A program made the translations under genes and the position numbers. Source: Thiogranum sp. (lineage in GTDB: Bacteria; Pseudomonadota; Gammaproteobacteria; DSM-19610). Taken from it: a DNA stretch of 50,626 nucleotides. Position 1 is the first letter of the stretch. The number at the start of each line of letters is the position of its first letter. The stretch covers positions 1 to 50,626 of the forward strand of contig JAGXGS010000057.1 of the NCBI GenBank assembly GCA_024636585.1, written 5' to 3'. Below the pieces are notes generated by a model, which saw nothing but the letters and a program-made list of their open reading frames with translations, was not told the DNA's origin and did not search any database. This document shows, piece after piece, positions 18,609 to 28,325 of this stretch.

Positions 18609-19691
18609 TCAACGAATCTTCAATGTCGCGAGACCGAACAGCACCAGGATCAGCGTTACGATCCAGAAGCGCACGATCACGCGGGGTTCCGGCCAGCCTT
18701 TCAGCTCGAAATGATGATGCAGCGGTGCCATGCGAAAAATTCGCCGCCCCGTCAACTTGAATGAAGCAACCTGCAGAATGACCGACACCGTCTCCATGAC
18801 AAAAACGCCTGCCATCACAAAGAACACCAGCTCCTGGCGAGCCAGCACTGCAACGATACCGAGTGCCGCGCCCAGCGCCAGCGCACCGACATCGCCCATG
18901 AATACCTGGGCCGGATAGGCGTTGAACCAAAGAAAACCGAGACCGGCACCGACAATTGTTCCGCAGAAAATCGCGACCTCACCAATACCCGGTATATGTG
19001 GAATAGAGAGATAGGTTGCGTAATAGGCATGTCCCGCGGCATATACGAACACCACCAGCGCACCGGCGATCAGCACTGTCGGTAAAATTGCCAGGCCATC
19101 CAGACCGTCAGTCAGATTCACTGCATTACTGGAACCGACCACCACCAGGTAGACGACCGCGACATACCAGCCGCCGAGTGGAATGGCGACGTCTTTGAAA
19201 AACGGCACAATCAGTTCGGTCTCGGCCGGCGACTGGGCGAAGAAAAACAGGTACAGACCGGTTGCCAGTGCCGCCAGCGATTGCCAGAAATATTTACTGC
19301 GTGCGGACAGCCCCTTGCAGTTGCCCTTCACGAGTTTTTTATAATCATCGATCCAGCCGATCACACCGAAGGCCAGCGTGACCAGTAACACCACCCATAT
19401 ATAGCGATTCGTCAAATCTGCCCACAACAAGGTTGAAACTGCGATTGCCACCAGAATCATCGCGCCGCCCATGGTCGGCGTGCCGGCTTTCGAGAAATGC
19501 GATTCCGGACCGTCCTTGCGCACCTGCTGCCCGATCTGGTGAAAAGTGAGACGGCGGATCATGGTGGGTCCGACAACAAAGGAAATCAGCAACGCGGTCA
19601 GCACGCCGAGGATAGTCCGCAGAGTCAGGTACTGGAACACATTGAACCCGGTGTGATACTGGCTCAGGTAGTCCGCGAGATACATCAACAC
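18609..19691 (-). CDS. mraY: Phospho-MurNAc-pentapeptide translocase MraY
   Basis: MraY (360 aa, as in E. coli) transfers phospho-MurNAc-pentapeptide to undecaprenyl phosphate, making lipid I. About ten membrane segments; the Mg-binding D115-D116 (GWIDDYKK), the [10 protein letters not shown] motif and the HHHFELKG loop are intact. The start is GTG at 19691, directly after the murF TAG and 8 nt after GGAGG; an ATG two codons later is further from the site. It ends just before the 24-aa small ORF. Confidence 0.98.
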   Translation of the reverse strand: MLMYLADYLSQYHTGFNVFQYLTLRTILGVLTALLISFVVGPTMIRRLTFHQIGQQVRKDGPESHFSKAGTPTMGGAMILVAIAVSTLLWADLTNRYIWVVLLVTLAFGVIGWIDDYKKLVKGNCKGLSARSKYFWQSLAALATGLYLFFFAQSPAETELIVPFFKDVAIPLGGWYVAVVYLVVVGSSNAVNLTDGLDGLAILPTVLIAGALVVFVYAAGHAYYATYLSIPHIPGIGEVAIFCGTIVGAGLGFLWFNAYPAQVFMGDVGALALGAALGIVAVLARQELVFFVMAGVFVMETVSVILQVASFKLTGRRIFRMAPLHHHFELKGWPEPRVIVRFWIVTLILVLFGLATLKIR

Positions 19692-21047
19692 CTAGACATC
19701 CTCCGCAGCGTCGTAACGCAGCGCCTCGATCACACGTTCCATACGCATGCTGCGCGAGCCTTTCACCAGCATGACCACATCCGGCTGCGCAGCATTACGC
19801 AGTCGGCTTATCAAATCATCCATATCACTGCACACTTCGGCGCCGGTGCCGAACTGCTGCGCCGCGTGTTCCGCCAGCGTCCCCAGCGCGAACAGCCGAC
19901 GCACGCCCAGCTGTGCAGCAGCGGCACCGACCTCGCGGTGCAGCGCTGCGGCGCTGGCACCGAGTTCGCCCATGTCACCGAGCACCAGCCAGGTCTCGGC
20001 ACCGGCGCCCGAGAGCAATTGCAATGCCGCGTGCAGGGATCCGGGATTAGCGTTATAGGTATCATCGATCAGCTGCATGCCATTGACGCCGGAACAGGTT
20101 TCCCAGCGGCCATGCACCGGCTGCACGCTGGCGAGGCCGGTGACGATCGCCTGCAGCGGAACATTCAGCGCCAGCGCTGCAGCGGTTGCGGCCAGCGCAT
20201 TCATCACGTTGTGTCGTCCCGGGAGCGCCAGATGCACATTCGCAGTGCCGGCAGGTGTGCACAGCTCGATGTCGCTACCGTTGATATCACCGCGCCAGTC
20301 GGCACTGACATCAGCCGGCGCCTCCAGTCCGAAGCTCATGACCGGGCGCGCGCCGGCAAGTTCCCGCCAACGCATCGCAAACTGATCGTCAGCATTGATC
20401 ACACACACCGAATCTGCGTGCATGCTGGAGAACAATTCACCCTTGGCTTCCGCCACGCCGGCCAGATCGCCAAAACCCTCAAGGTGCGCGGGGCCAGCGT
20501 TGTTCACCACGCCGACCTGCGGTTGCGCCAGACCGGTCAGATAGGCGATTTCACCGGCATGATTGGCACCCATTTCGATCACTGCATAACGGTGTTCGGA
20601 CCCCAGGCGGAACAACGTCAGCGGTACACCAATATCGTTATTCAGGTTGCTGCGGGTCACCAGCGTTTCACCGCAACCGCTCAGAATCGATGCCACCATT
20701 TCCTTCACCGAGGTTTTGCCATTGCTGCCGGTGATGCCAATACAGGGCGTGGAGAATCGACTCCGCCACCAGGCAGCCAGCTGCCCCAGCGCAATGCGGG
20801 TGTCGGGCACTTCGAGCACCGGCAAATCGAGATCAGGCGCCTGCCTCACGACAGCAGCCGCCGCGCCGCACCCCTGCGCCTGTTGCAGATAATCGTGACC
20901 GTCGAAGTTCGGCCCCTGCAGTGCCACGAACAGATTGCCTTCCGACAGCGTGCGCGTATCGGTGCTGACACCGTGGAAGGTGACGTCGTTACCCCGCTGG
21001 AAGGCGCCCAGCACCTGTGCGGCCTGGCTTAGCGACAGCGCCATCAT
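19692..21047 (-). CDS. murF: UDP-MurNAc-tripeptide D-Ala-D-Ala ligase
   Basis: MurF (451 aa) adds the D-Ala-D-Ala dipeptide made by DdlB. The ATP loop GSNGKTS is at 107-113, and VIEMGANHAGEIAYL and the C-domain DDTYNANPGSLHAAL are family motifs. It overlaps murE by four bases (ATGA) and directly abuts mraY. Confidence 0.97.
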   Translation of the reverse strand: MMALSLSQAAQVLGAFQRGNDVTFHGVSTDTRTLSEGNLFVALQGPNFDGHDYLQQAQGCGAAAAVVRQAPDLDLPVLEVPDTRIALGQLAAWWRSRFSTPCIGITGSNGKTSVKEMVASILSGCGETLVTRSNLNNDIGVPLTLFRLGSEHRYAVIEMGANHAGEIAYLTGLAQPQVGVVNNAGPAHLEGFGDLAGVAEAKGELFSSMHADSVCVINADDQFAMRWRELAGARPVMSFGLEAPADVSADWRGDINGSDIELCTPAGTANVHLALPGRHNVMNALAATAAALALNVPLQAIVTGLASVQPVHGRWETCSGVNGMQLIDDTYNANPGSLHAALQLLSGAGAETWLVLGDMGELGASAAALHREVGAAAAQLGVRRLFALGTLAEHAAQQFGTGAEVCSDMDDLISRLRNAAQPDVVMLVKGSRSMRMERVIEALRYDAAEDV

Positions 21048-22570
21048 GCCACCGGCTTCCGCAGCATCTGCTGCACCTGCATGCGATCGCTGAACGGGCG
21101 TTTTTCGGTGCCCGTCTGCTGGTAATCTTCATGCCCCTTGCCGGCCACCAGCACCAGGTCGTCCGGCGCGGCGTTACGAATTGCAGTTTCGATAGCGAGT
21201 GCGCGATCGGCAATGCGCAGGGCGCGTTGCGGCGCGTTGAAACCCGCCAGAATCTGATCAAGTATGGCGTCGGGATTTTCGTTGCGAGGATTGTCGCTGG
21301 TGAGGTAGACACGATCGGCATACTTTTCAGCGGCAGCACCCATCGGCGCGCGCTTGCCGGTATCGCGATCACCGCCAGCTCCAAATACGCAAATCAGTTC
21401 GCCGACACAGTGTGACCGCAAAGCCTGCAGCGCCGACTCCAGCGCATGAGGCGTGTGCGCATAATCCACCACCACGCGCGGCTGGCCGGGCTGCGTAAAC
21501 AGTTCCATCCGTCCGGGCACGGTTTTCACAGCGGACAGGTTCCGGACCGCAACATCCAGCGGCAGGCCTGATGCCAGCAGGGCCCCCAGTGCGGCCAGCA
21601 GATTTTCGGCATTGAAGCCGCCGAGTAACGCGGCCTGGAACTGCGCCTCGCCGTGACTGGAGTCGATCCGCAGCGCCAGCCCTTCGGGCAGATGCCGCAA
21701 TTCGCTCAGCGCCAGCCAGTCATTAAACTCGTGCAGCGGCTCCGGCCGCGCATGGTAGGCGATCACGCGCAACCGATGTTTCAGGCTTTGCGCCAGCTGA
21801 CGGCCGAAATCATCGTTCAGGTTCAACACTGCGCACTCGAGATCCGGCGAAAAGAACAGCCGCCGCTTGGCCTCGGCATAGGCCTCGACACTGCCATGGT
21901 AGTCGAGATGGTCGCGACTCAGGTGTGTGAGCACTGCGGTGTTGAAGGCAACGCCGGCAGTCCGGTGCTGGTGCAATGCATGCGAGGAGACTTCCATGGC
22001 GACATGTTCGACGCGCTGATCGCGCAGAATCGCCAGCTCTTCCTGCAATCGCAGCGGATCGGGCGTGGTATGGGTCGGCGGCTGCAGCTGACCGTAGACG
22101 CCATAACCGAGCGTCCCCAGCAGGCCGCAGGCCTGACCGGAATTCACCAGCGCCTGAGCGATGAAATGTGTAACCGAGGTTTTACCGTCAGTACCGGTGA
22201 CGCCCGTCACGTGCAGCTGCCGGGACGGCGAGGCATAAAAATGATCGGCGATAAAACCGAGTTGCCGGCCAAGCCCCGGAACCGCAATCGCCGGTACCGT
22301 CAGTCGGTCGGCAATCTGCATTACAACCGCGTCTTCAGTCGGCTCCCATAACACCGCTACCGCACCCTTCTCAATCGCTACGGCCGCGTGCTGCAGGCCG
22401 TGACCCTGCAAACCCTGGCGCGCCAGAAACAGGTAACCCGGCCGCACTTCACGGCTGTCGGTCGCGATGCCGACAATGCCGATATCCGGGAATACGGGCG
22501 CGTCCGTGACCAGCCCGTCCAGCAGGTGCGTAAGGGACAGTCCGGAATCGCTCGACAGCACGGTCATCAT
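21044..22570 (-). CDS. murE: UDP-MurNAc-tripeptide synthetase, meso-DAP type
   Basis: MurE (508 aa) adds meso-diaminopimelate to UDP-MurNAc-dipeptide. The ATP loop GTDGKTS is at 126-132. The substrate motif DNPR at 425-428 is diagnostic of meso-diaminopimelate rather than L-Lys enzymes, so the cell wall is the Gram-negative A1-gamma type. Four-base overlaps with ftsI upstream and murF downstream suggest coupled translation. Confidence 0.98.
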   Translation of the reverse strand: MMTVLSSDSGLSLTHLLDGLVTDAPVFPDIGIVGIATDSREVRPGYLFLARQGLQGHGLQHAAVAIEKGAVAVLWEPTEDAVVMQIADRLTVPAIAVPGLGRQLGFIADHFYASPSRQLHVTGVTGTDGKTSVTHFIAQALVNSGQACGLLGTLGYGVYGQLQPPTHTTPDPLRLQEELAILRDQRVEHVAMEVSSHALHQHRTAGVAFNTAVLTHLSRDHLDYHGSVEAYAEAKRRLFFSPDLECAVLNLNDDFGRQLAQSLKHRLRVIAYHARPEPLHEFNDWLALSELRHLPEGLALRIDSSHGEAQFQAALLGGFNAENLLAALGALLASGLPLDVAVRNLSAVKTVPGRMELFTQPGQPRVVVDYAHTPHALESALQALRSHCVGELICVFGAGGDRDTGKRAPMGAAAEKYADRVYLTSDNPRNENPDAILDQILAGFNAPQRALRIADRALAIETAIRNAAPDDLVLVAGKGHEDYQQTGTEKRPFSDRMQVQQMLRKPVA

Positions 22571-24273
22571 GCCGGTCCTCCCGATTCGGATTTCTGGGTT
22601 TGCAACAGCGGCACATCGTCGGGCGTGACGTTCAGGAGACGCAGCGCGCCTGACATCACATGGGAAAACACCGGGCCAGCCACCTTGCCGCCGAAGTGAT
22701 CGTCGCCACGAGGTTCATTGATCACCACCACGGTCACCAGGTGAGGATCACTGGCCGGGGCCATGCCAGCGAAGATCGATAGATAACGGTCTTCTGCGTA
22801 ACCGCCGGCGATCGACTTGTGCACCGTGCCGGTCTTGCCGGCGACCCGATACCCGGGCACTTTTGCCAGCGGCGCAGTGCCGCCTTCCAGTACCACGGAT
22901 TCCATCATGCGCCGCACTGCACGCGCCACGTGCGGAGCAAAGACTTTTTGTTGCTGCGCGGGATCTTCACGGCGCAGCAGTGTCACCGGCACCCGATAAC
23001 CATCGTTGGCTAAAACGCTGTAGGCCTGGGCCAGCTGCAGGCTGGTAGTGGATAGCCCGTATCCGTAGGCCAGCGTGGCAACCTCGATGTCGCGCCAGCG
23101 ATGGAAGTCAGCCAGGTAACCATCCGCCTCACCGGGAAAACTGCTGGCGGTAGCGGTGCCGAAACCGGCCGCGGACAGCAGGCTCCAGAGGCGCTCCGGC
23201 TTCAGCGCCAGCGCAATTTTGCTGGCTGCCACGTTGCTCGATTTACGGATAACGCCGGTCATATCGAGGGTGCCGTAATCGTGCATATCACGGATGGTAT
23301 GCCGGCCCACCCGGAACGTGCCCGGTGATGTATGGATCTGGGTTTCGGAGCTATAGAGGCCGGTTTCCAGCGCTGCCGCAATCACAAACGGCTTCATGGT
23401 GGAGCCCGGCTCGAAGAGGTCGATCGCGGCACGATTGCGCAGCTCATTGGTGCGCAGGCGCTTGCGATTATTGGGATTGAAGGACGGCTGATTAACCAGT
23501 GCCAGCACCTCGCCGGTGCGATTATTCAGGACCACCACGGAACCGGAGCGCGCCCGGTGATCGCGCACCGCCGCTTTCAGTTCCCGATAGGCCAGATACT
23601 GGATGCGCCGGTCGATGCTCAGCGTCAGATCCTTTCCAGGACGGGCTGATCTGATGTTCTCGACGTTTTCGACAATGCTCCGGCGCCCGTCCTTGATAAC
23701 GCGCTTGGCGCCGGATTCACCGGTCAGCCACTCATCGAACGCCAGCTCCAGACCTTCCTGACCGCGGTCATCCACATCACTGAAACCGATCACATGTCCG
23801 GCAACTTCGCCGGCCGGGTAATAACGCCGGTATTCGCGCTGAAGATATACGCCCGGCACTTGCAGTGCCATGACCTGCTCCGCCAGGTCCGGAGCAATGT
23901 GACGTTGCAGGTATACGAATTCGCGGTCCTGGCGTTCACCGATCAGGCCACGCAGGTAATCGCCATCAAGGCCAAGCAGGCGCGAAACCCGCGACAGATC
24001 GGCGCGCGCCGGCAACAGTTCGCGCGGGTTTGCCCACACCGACTGCACCGGCGTACTGATAGCCAGCGGTTCTCCATTGCGATCCGTAATCATGCCGCGA
24101 TGCGCCGGCACCGGCACCACTCGCAGGTGGCGCGCCTGGCCCTGGCTTTGCAAAAACTCATGATCGACCAGCTGCAGCTGGGCACTGCGCGCTGCCAGCG
24201 CCGCAAAGGCGGCCAACATAAGCCCGACCAGGAGCAGACGACGACCGCGACTGATGCTGACTCGTGCAATCAT
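22567..24273 (-). CDS. ftsI: Septal transpeptidase FtsI (PBP3)
   Basis: FtsI (568 aa) is the class B penicillin-binding protein that crosslinks septal peptidoglycan with FtsW. It has a basic N-terminus, a membrane anchor at about 12-32, a dimerisation domain, and an intact transpeptidase domain: active-site STMK at 291-294, SSN at 345-347, KTGT at 480-483. Four-base overlaps with ftsL and murE. Confidence 0.98.
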   Translation of the reverse strand: MIARVSISRGRRLLLVGLMLAAFAALAARSAQLQLVDHEFLQSQGQARHLRVVPVPAHRGMITDRNGEPLAISTPVQSVWANPRELLPARADLSRVSRLLGLDGDYLRGLIGERQDREFVYLQRHIAPDLAEQVMALQVPGVYLQREYRRYYPAGEVAGHVIGFSDVDDRGQEGLELAFDEWLTGESGAKRVIKDGRRSIVENVENIRSARPGKDLTLSIDRRIQYLAYRELKAAVRDHRARSGSVVVLNNRTGEVLALVNQPSFNPNNRKRLRTNELRNRAAIDLFEPGSTMKPFVIAAALETGLYSSETQIHTSPGTFRVGRHTIRDMHDYGTLDMTGVIRKSSNVAASKIALALKPERLWSLLSAAGFGTATASSFPGEADGYLADFHRWRDIEVATLAYGYGLSTTSLQLAQAYSVLANDGYRVPVTLLRREDPAQQQKVFAPHVARAVRRMMESVVLEGGTAPLAKVPGYRVAGKTGTVHKSIAGGYAEDRYLSIFAGMAPASDPHLVTVVVINEPRGDDHFGGKVAGPVFSHVMSGALRLLNVTPDDVPLLQTQKSESGGPA

Positions 24274-24533
24274 GGGCGCAATATCACCATTTGATCGGGC
24301 CGTGGACTGTGCATATCGAGACGCTCGCGCGCCACCGTTTCAACGTTGCCGTGACGCGTGTAAGTACTCTGCTCAAGCTGCAACTGCCCCCACTCCACGT
24401 TCATCTCGTCACGCGCGGCTTCAAGGCGTTGCAGATCGAGGAACAGCTTGCGACTTTCATGGCGAGCATAGGCGGCGCCCATCGCCGTAGCGACGGTCAC
24501 CAGCAACAGCAAAGGCAGCAACAGGCCCTTCAT
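24270..24533 (-). CDS. ftsL: Cell division protein FtsL
   Basis: FtsL (87 aa) is a bitopic divisome protein that pairs with FtsB and activates FtsWI. One membrane segment at about 3-21, then a periplasmic coiled coil (HESRKLFLDLQRLEAARDEM), then a conserved end (ARERLDMHSPRPDQMVIL). Sequence is variable in this family; position between rsmH and ftsI settles the call. Overlaps both neighbours by 4 bp. Confidence 0.95.
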   Translation of the reverse strand: MKGLLLPLLLLVTVATAMGAAYARHESRKLFLDLQRLEAARDEMNVEWGQLQLEQSTYTRHGNVETVARERLDMHSPRPDQMVILRP

Positions 24534-25462
24534 GCCGCCCGCTCCGCAACTCGCAGCACTGCACTGCGGGCACGCGGGTTCGCGCGCACCTCGTCAGCTT
24601 CGGCGCGAATCTGCTTGCCCACGGCTGTCAATCTCGGTCGGTATTCCGGCGGGATGATCGGGAGATCCGGCGGCAGCTGCGGGCCGCGCTGCTCGTCGCG
24701 AATGAAGCGTTTGACGATGCGATCCTCCAGCGAGTGAAAACTGATCACGGCCAGGCGCCCACCCGGGGCCAGTACGTCGATGGTCTGTGGCAAAACCGCT
24801 TCGACGTCTTCCAGTTCCCGGTTGATGAATATCCGGATCGCCTGAAAACTGCGCGTGGCGGGATGCTTGTTGGGATCACGACGGCCGGGCACGGCTTTTT
24901 CGATCAGCGCCGCCAGTTGTTCAGTGCGCACGATCGGCTGCTCCTGTCGCTCAGCCACCAGCACCCGCGCAATGCGCCGCGAATGCCGCTCTTCTCCGTA
25001 CTTCCACAACACATCAGCGATCTCGCGTTCGTCCGCCACCGCCAGCCAGTCGCTGGCGCTGAGGCCGGCCTGTGGATTCATGCGCATGTCCAGCGGGCCG
25101 GGCCGGAGGAAGCTGAACCCGCGTTCCGCGTCATCGAGCTGCGGCGAAGACACACCAAGATCAAACAGGATCCCATTCACTTTCCCTCGCCAGCCCAGTT
25201 CAGACACCACAGCTTCCAGGTTGATAAAACTACCCTGCCGCATCAGCAACTGCGGCCTGTCGCCAAAACGTTCGGCAGCGTATTCCACTGCCTCGGGATC
25301 CTTGTCAAAAGCCAGCAGACGGCCATCGTCACCGAGGCGGTCGAGCAGTTCCGCGGCATGGCCGCCGCGCCCGAACGTCGCGTCGATATATAAGCCATCC
25401 GGCTTGATCTGGAGAGCATCCAGCGCCTGTTTCAACAGGACTGGACGATGCAGGGCGTCCAT
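24530..25462 (-). CDS. rsmH: 16S rRNA m4C1402 methyltransferase RsmH
   Basis: RsmH (MraW, 310 aa) N4-methylates C1402 of 16S rRNA. N-terminal PVLLKQALDAL and the SAM-binding IDATFGRGGHAAELL are clear, as is FHSLEDRIVKRFI near the C-terminus. ATG at 25462 is chosen over TTG at 25465. It begins 5 bp after the mraZ stop and overlaps ftsL by 4 bp. Confidence 0.98.
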   Translation of the reverse strand: MDALHRPVLLKQALDALQIKPDGLYIDATFGRGGHAAELLDRLGDDGRLLAFDKDPEAVEYAAERFGDRPQLLMRQGSFINLEAVVSELGWRGKVNGILFDLGVSSPQLDDAERGFSFLRPGPLDMRMNPQAGLSASDWLAVADEREIADVLWKYGEERHSRRIARVLVAERQEQPIVRTEQLAALIEKAVPGRRDPNKHPATRSFQAIRIFINRELEDVEAVLPQTIDVLAPGGRLAVISFHSLEDRIVKRFIRDEQRGPQLPPDLPIIPPEYRPRLTAVGKQIRAEADEVRANPRARSAVLRVAERAA

Positions 25463-25467
25463 CAAAG

Positions 25468-25920
25468 CTAGAGCGTCAAGGATTCTAGCGGATTCGGCAG
25501 TTCGCCCTGTTCTGCACGGCCGCCCATCCAGCCATTACAGATTTGCTCCCAAACCTCCTCATTCCATATTTCAAACTTCTTGCCCACCCCGACCAGCGAA
25601 ACGCTTTTATCGAGCTTGGCGAATTCGCGCAGCCGCGGCGCCAGCAGAATGCGCCCGCTGCCGTCCATGTCCACCTCGGTGGCATAGCCGACCAGCATGC
25701 GCTGCATGTCGCGAGTGCGGCGGTCCTGGTTAGGGGTGCGGATCAAACGGTGCTCGATTTCTTCCCATTCGGGTTGTGGATAAAGCAGCAGGCAGCCGTC
25801 GTCGTGTACGGTCACCACCAGGCGACCCTCATAACGCTCGGAAACAAGCGCCCGAAAGCGGGTTGGCAAAGCCAATCGCCCCTTGGCATCGAGCTTGACG
25901 GTACTACCACCTCGAAACAC
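25468..25920 (-). CDS. mraZ: Transcriptional regulator MraZ
   Basis: MraZ (150 aa; E. coli 152) is a ring-forming DNA-binding protein that represses its own dcw promoter. Two SpoVT/AbrB-like repeats each carry a D-x3-R-type motif: LDAKGRLALPTRFR at 10-23 and VDMDGSGRILLAPRLREF at 83-100. The frame is open up to 25971, but the GTG at 25920 is the right start: it gives the family N-terminus FRGG and has GAGGGG 6 nt upstream. The upstream region carries the expected GTGGG repeats. Confidence 0.96.
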   Translation of the reverse strand: MFRGGSTVKLDAKGRLALPTRFRALVSERYEGRLVVTVHDDGCLLLYPQPEWEEIEHRLIRTPNQDRRTRDMQRMLVGYATEVDMDGSGRILLAPRLREFAKLDKSVSLVGVGKKFEIWNEEVWEQICNGWMGGRAEQGELPNPLESLTL

Positions 25921-25936
25921 TTTTTTCCCCTCGACC

Positions 25937-26001
25937 TCCCTTGTTTTCCACTTCTGCCCACTAACCCCCACTTTTTGACACTATAGGTAGCGAATCCCCA
26001 C
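25937..26001 (-). promoter_or_regulatory. MraZ operator: GTGGG repeats at 10-bp period
   Basis: On the minus strand, GTGGG-type boxes lie at 25997-26001 (GTGGG), 25967-25971 (GTGGG), 25957-25961 (GTGGG), 25947-25951 (GTGGA) and 25937-25941 (AGGGA). All share one 10 bp phase; the two intervening phases read GTGTC (25977-25981) and GCTAC (25987-25991). E. coli MraZ is known to bind TGGGN direct repeats separated by 5 nt, exactly this geometry. The boxes flank and enter the promoter, fitting autorepression. Confidence 0.8.
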
Positions 26002-26009
26002 CTTGTCAA
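25980..26009 (-). promoter_or_regulatory. Pmra, sigma70 promoter of the dcw cluster
   Basis: TTGACA at 26004-26009, an 18 bp spacer, and TATAGT at 25980-25985 on the minus strand. The -35 is a perfect consensus. Predicted transcription start is about 25973, giving a 5' leader of roughly 50 nt before the mraZ GTG. An MraZ-type box lies inside the spacer. Confidence 0.75.
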
Positions 26010-26164
26010 GGTGACGGAACATAAATCCTTCTTTAGTGACAGAGACTTAGCGCGCTTCGCGGCAGATGGGGCCGGATCGAGCTGAATGCTCAACATGCGT
26101 TTAAATTAGAAATCAGGGAGTTGCTGAAGGTTGCTGTGACAATGGGTGAGATGAGCGCGAAGAT

Positions 26165-26190
26165 TAAAAAAACGCCCGCTGCAGCGGGCG
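26165..26190 (-). terminator. Intrinsic terminator after ssb
   Basis: CGCCCGCTG and CAGCGGGCG (26173-26190) form a perfect GC-rich palindrome followed on the minus strand by seven T (26166-26172). It begins 28 bp after the ssb stop and insulates ssb from the dcw promoter region. Between it and Pmra (26010-26160) I see no gene or clear signal. Confidence 0.9.
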
Positions 26191-26218
26191 CTTTCGGGGC
26201 TGACGTCCGGGGCGGCGC

Positions 26219-26680
26219 CTAGAAGGGGATATCGTCGTCAAAACCAGTGTCAGCGGGCTCGCGGGACGGCGGTGCCGAGCTGCCGCGGGATTCGCCACGC
26301 GATTCGCTACCACCAAAGTCGGCGCTGCCACCGCCACCGCCGCCACGTCCGCCGAGCATCTGCATTTCGCTGGCAATGACTTCAGTCGTGTAACGGTCGT
26401 TGCCGGTCTTATCCTGCCACTTGCGTGTCTGCAGGCGGCCTTCCACATAAATCTGGGAGCCTTTCTTCAGGTATTCCCCGGCAATTTCCGCCAGCCGGCT
26501 GTAGAAAACCACGGTGTGCCATTCGGTACGGTCCTTCTGTTCACCGGATGTTTTGTCCTTCCAGGAGTCGCTGGTAGCCAGCGTCACGTTACACACCGCA
26601 TTGCCGCTGGGCATGTAGCGCACTTCAGGATCCTTGCCCAGGTTCCCGACCAGAATTACCTTATTGATGCCTCGTGCCAT
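26219..26680 (-). CDS. ssb: Single-stranded DNA-binding protein
   Basis: SSB (153 aa) coats single-stranded DNA. OB fold at about 1-108 ([19 protein letters not shown] start), a Gly-rich linker, and the acidic tip DDDIPF that recruits partner proteins. A GGGAG site precedes the ATG. The 5' untranslated region has a hairpin at 26698-26722 (ACACA / TGTGT core). No LexA box was found by eye. Confidence 0.98.
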   Translation of the reverse strand: MARGINKVILVGNLGKDPEVRYMPSGNAVCNVTLATSDSWKDKTSGEQKDRTEWHTVVFYSRLAEIAGEYLKKGSQIYVEGRLQTRKWQDKTGNDRYTTEVIASEMQMLGGRGGGGGGSADFGGSESRGESRGSSAPPSREPADTGFDDDIPF

Positions 26681-26800
26681 AGTTCACTCCCGTGGTTCGG
26701 ACACACATTCCCTGTGTGCCCGGTTTATCATTCAGTTGCTGAAACGCGCATCATAACGGCTCGGGCGGTCTCTTGAACAGAGCCCGAAGGCCTTCCGGGA

Positions 26801-28159
26801 TCAGGCGTGCGCCGCCACCAGCGCATTCAGCGCCTCTTCGTCGAGCACCCGCGGATCGACTTTCAGATACGCGACCCGATCCTCGGCAATAACCACCGCC
26901 TCGGCAACGCCTGCCACCCCGGCCATGCGCCCGGCCAGCAGCCGCGCGCCCTCTTCGTCCAGGGAGCCGAGCCGCATCAGGCGGGTGGTGAGATGACGCG
27001 GACTGCGCATGCCGGCTGCTACCACCAGCCACAGCAGCGCCACTGCCGCACAAAACAGGTGCACGGCTCCCAGGCCGAACCGGCCGTGCAGCCAGCCGCC
27101 CACCACACCGCCAATGAAGGCGCCGAAGAACTGCGAGCTGGAGTAAAAGCCCATGGCCGTGCCCTTGCTGTCCGGCGGCGCCATTTTCGCAATCAGCGAT
27201 GGCAGCACCGCTTCCAGCACATTGAATGCCGCATAGAAGACGAACAGCAATGCGACTATACCCATTACGTCGCTATGGAATTGATACAGCGCCAGTTGCG
27301 CCAGCCCTACCACCGCAATCGCGCCGACGAATACCGCTTTCATGCGCTGATGTTTCTCAGCCTGGATAATGAATGGAATCACCAGCAGCAGGGATAACAG
27401 CAGCGCCGGCAGATAGACCTGCCAGTGACGATCGGCGGGCAGACCGGCGACATCGCGCAATGCCAGCGGCAGCACCACGAAGGTTGCGGTCAGGATCAGG
27501 TGCAGCGCGAAGATTCCGAAATCCAGCCGCAGCAACTGCACATCGCGCAGCACTCCGGCAAACTGGGCCGGCACCGGCTCGGCGTCCCGATGCACACGTG
27601 AAATTACCGGCGTCGGCACGATCAGCAGGATGACCGCAATGCCGCCCAGCGCCAGCAGTGCAGTCAGCCAGAAAATACCCGGCACCCCGATCCAGCCGTA
27701 CAGCAGCGGTCCCAGCACCATGGCCAGCGCAAAGGAAGCGCCGATGCTCATGCCGATGATGCCCATGGCCTTGACGCGATGCTCTTCGCGGATCAGATCA
27801 GCCGTGAGCGCCATGACTGCGGCGGCGATGGCGCCGGCGCCCTGCAATGCGCGGCCGAGGATCACCATATAGATCGAATCCGCCAGCGCCGCAACGACAC
27901 TGCCCGCCGCAAACACCAGCAGCCCGAATACGATCACCCGTTTGCGCCCGATGCGATCCGACACCAGTCCGAAAGGAATCTGCAACAGCGCCTGGGTCAT
28001 GCCATAGATGCCGATAGCCAGGCCTGTCAGCGCCGGCGTCACCCCTTCGAGGTGCTCGGCATACAGCGCGAAGACCGGCAGAATCATAAATAGACCCAGC
28101 ATGCGCAGGGCATATATTCCTGCCATCGATGCAGCCGAGCGCACTTCCGTACGGGTCAT
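26801..28159 (-). CDS. MFS transporter with C-terminal YAM domain (YajR-like)
   Basis: A 452 aa major facilitator transporter. Twelve membrane segments are expected; motif A is GLVSDRIGRKRVIV after segment 2, and the LGRALQGAGAIAAAVMAL segment closely matches E. coli YajR. After the last membrane segment a 65-residue soluble domain (about 388-452: RMAGVAGVAEAVVIAEDRVAYLKV) corresponds to the ferredoxin-like YAM domain of YajR. The substrate is unknown for the family. The frame is open far upstream over uvrA, but the ATG at 28159 gives the correct N-terminus. Gene order uvrA-MFS-ssb is also seen in Pseudomonas. It is divergent from uvrA. Confidence 0.9.
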   Translation of the reverse strand: MTRTEVRSAASMAGIYALRMLGLFMILPVFALYAEHLEGVTPALTGLAIGIYGMTQALLQIPFGLVSDRIGRKRVIVFGLLVFAAGSVVAALADSIYMVILGRALQGAGAIAAAVMALTADLIREEHRVKAMGIIGMSIGASFALAMVLGPLLYGWIGVPGIFWLTALLALGGIAVILLIVPTPVISRVHRDAEPVPAQFAGVLRDVQLLRLDFGIFALHLILTATFVVLPLALRDVAGLPADRHWQVYLPALLLSLLLVIPFIIQAEKHQRMKAVFVGAIAVVGLAQLALYQFHSDVMGIVALLFVFYAAFNVLEAVLPSLIAKMAPPDSKGTAMGFYSSSQFFGAFIGGVVGGWLHGRFGLGAVHLFCAAVALLWLVVAAGMRSPRHLTTRLMRLGSLDEEGARLLAGRMAGVAGVAEAVVIAEDRVAYLKVDPRVLDEEALNALVAAHA

Positions 28160-28319
28160 GTTCGCGCTTGCATCACTTATCGGTTTCAAATTGACAACAT
28201 CCTTTCCTGCGGATCTCCTGACCCGGCCTGCAACGCATTGATGCAAAAGCTTAATGAGATAGCGCTGGAATTGCGTTGATTGCTTGTTCTGTTGCGCCGT
28301 GTCCGACGTGATTATCCGG

Positions 28320-28325
28320 TATAAT
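28320..28325 (+). promoter_or_regulatory. Candidate -10 element for uvrA
   Basis: A perfect TATAAT lies 26 bp upstream of the uvrA ATG. No good -35 stands 16-18 bp upstream, and I see no CTGT-N8-ACAG LexA box in 28160-28351, so SOS control as in E. coli is not evident here. Confidence 0.4.

Noticed and set aside
19497-21032. 511-codon plus-strand frame opposite murF and mraY
   Set aside because: His/Gln/Arg-rich translation typical of the reverse strand of GC-rich genes; both minus-strand genes are intact.
26160-26200. CRISPR or tandem repeat at the ssb 3' end
   Set aside because: The repeated GC sequence is a single inverted repeat followed by T7, a standard terminator.
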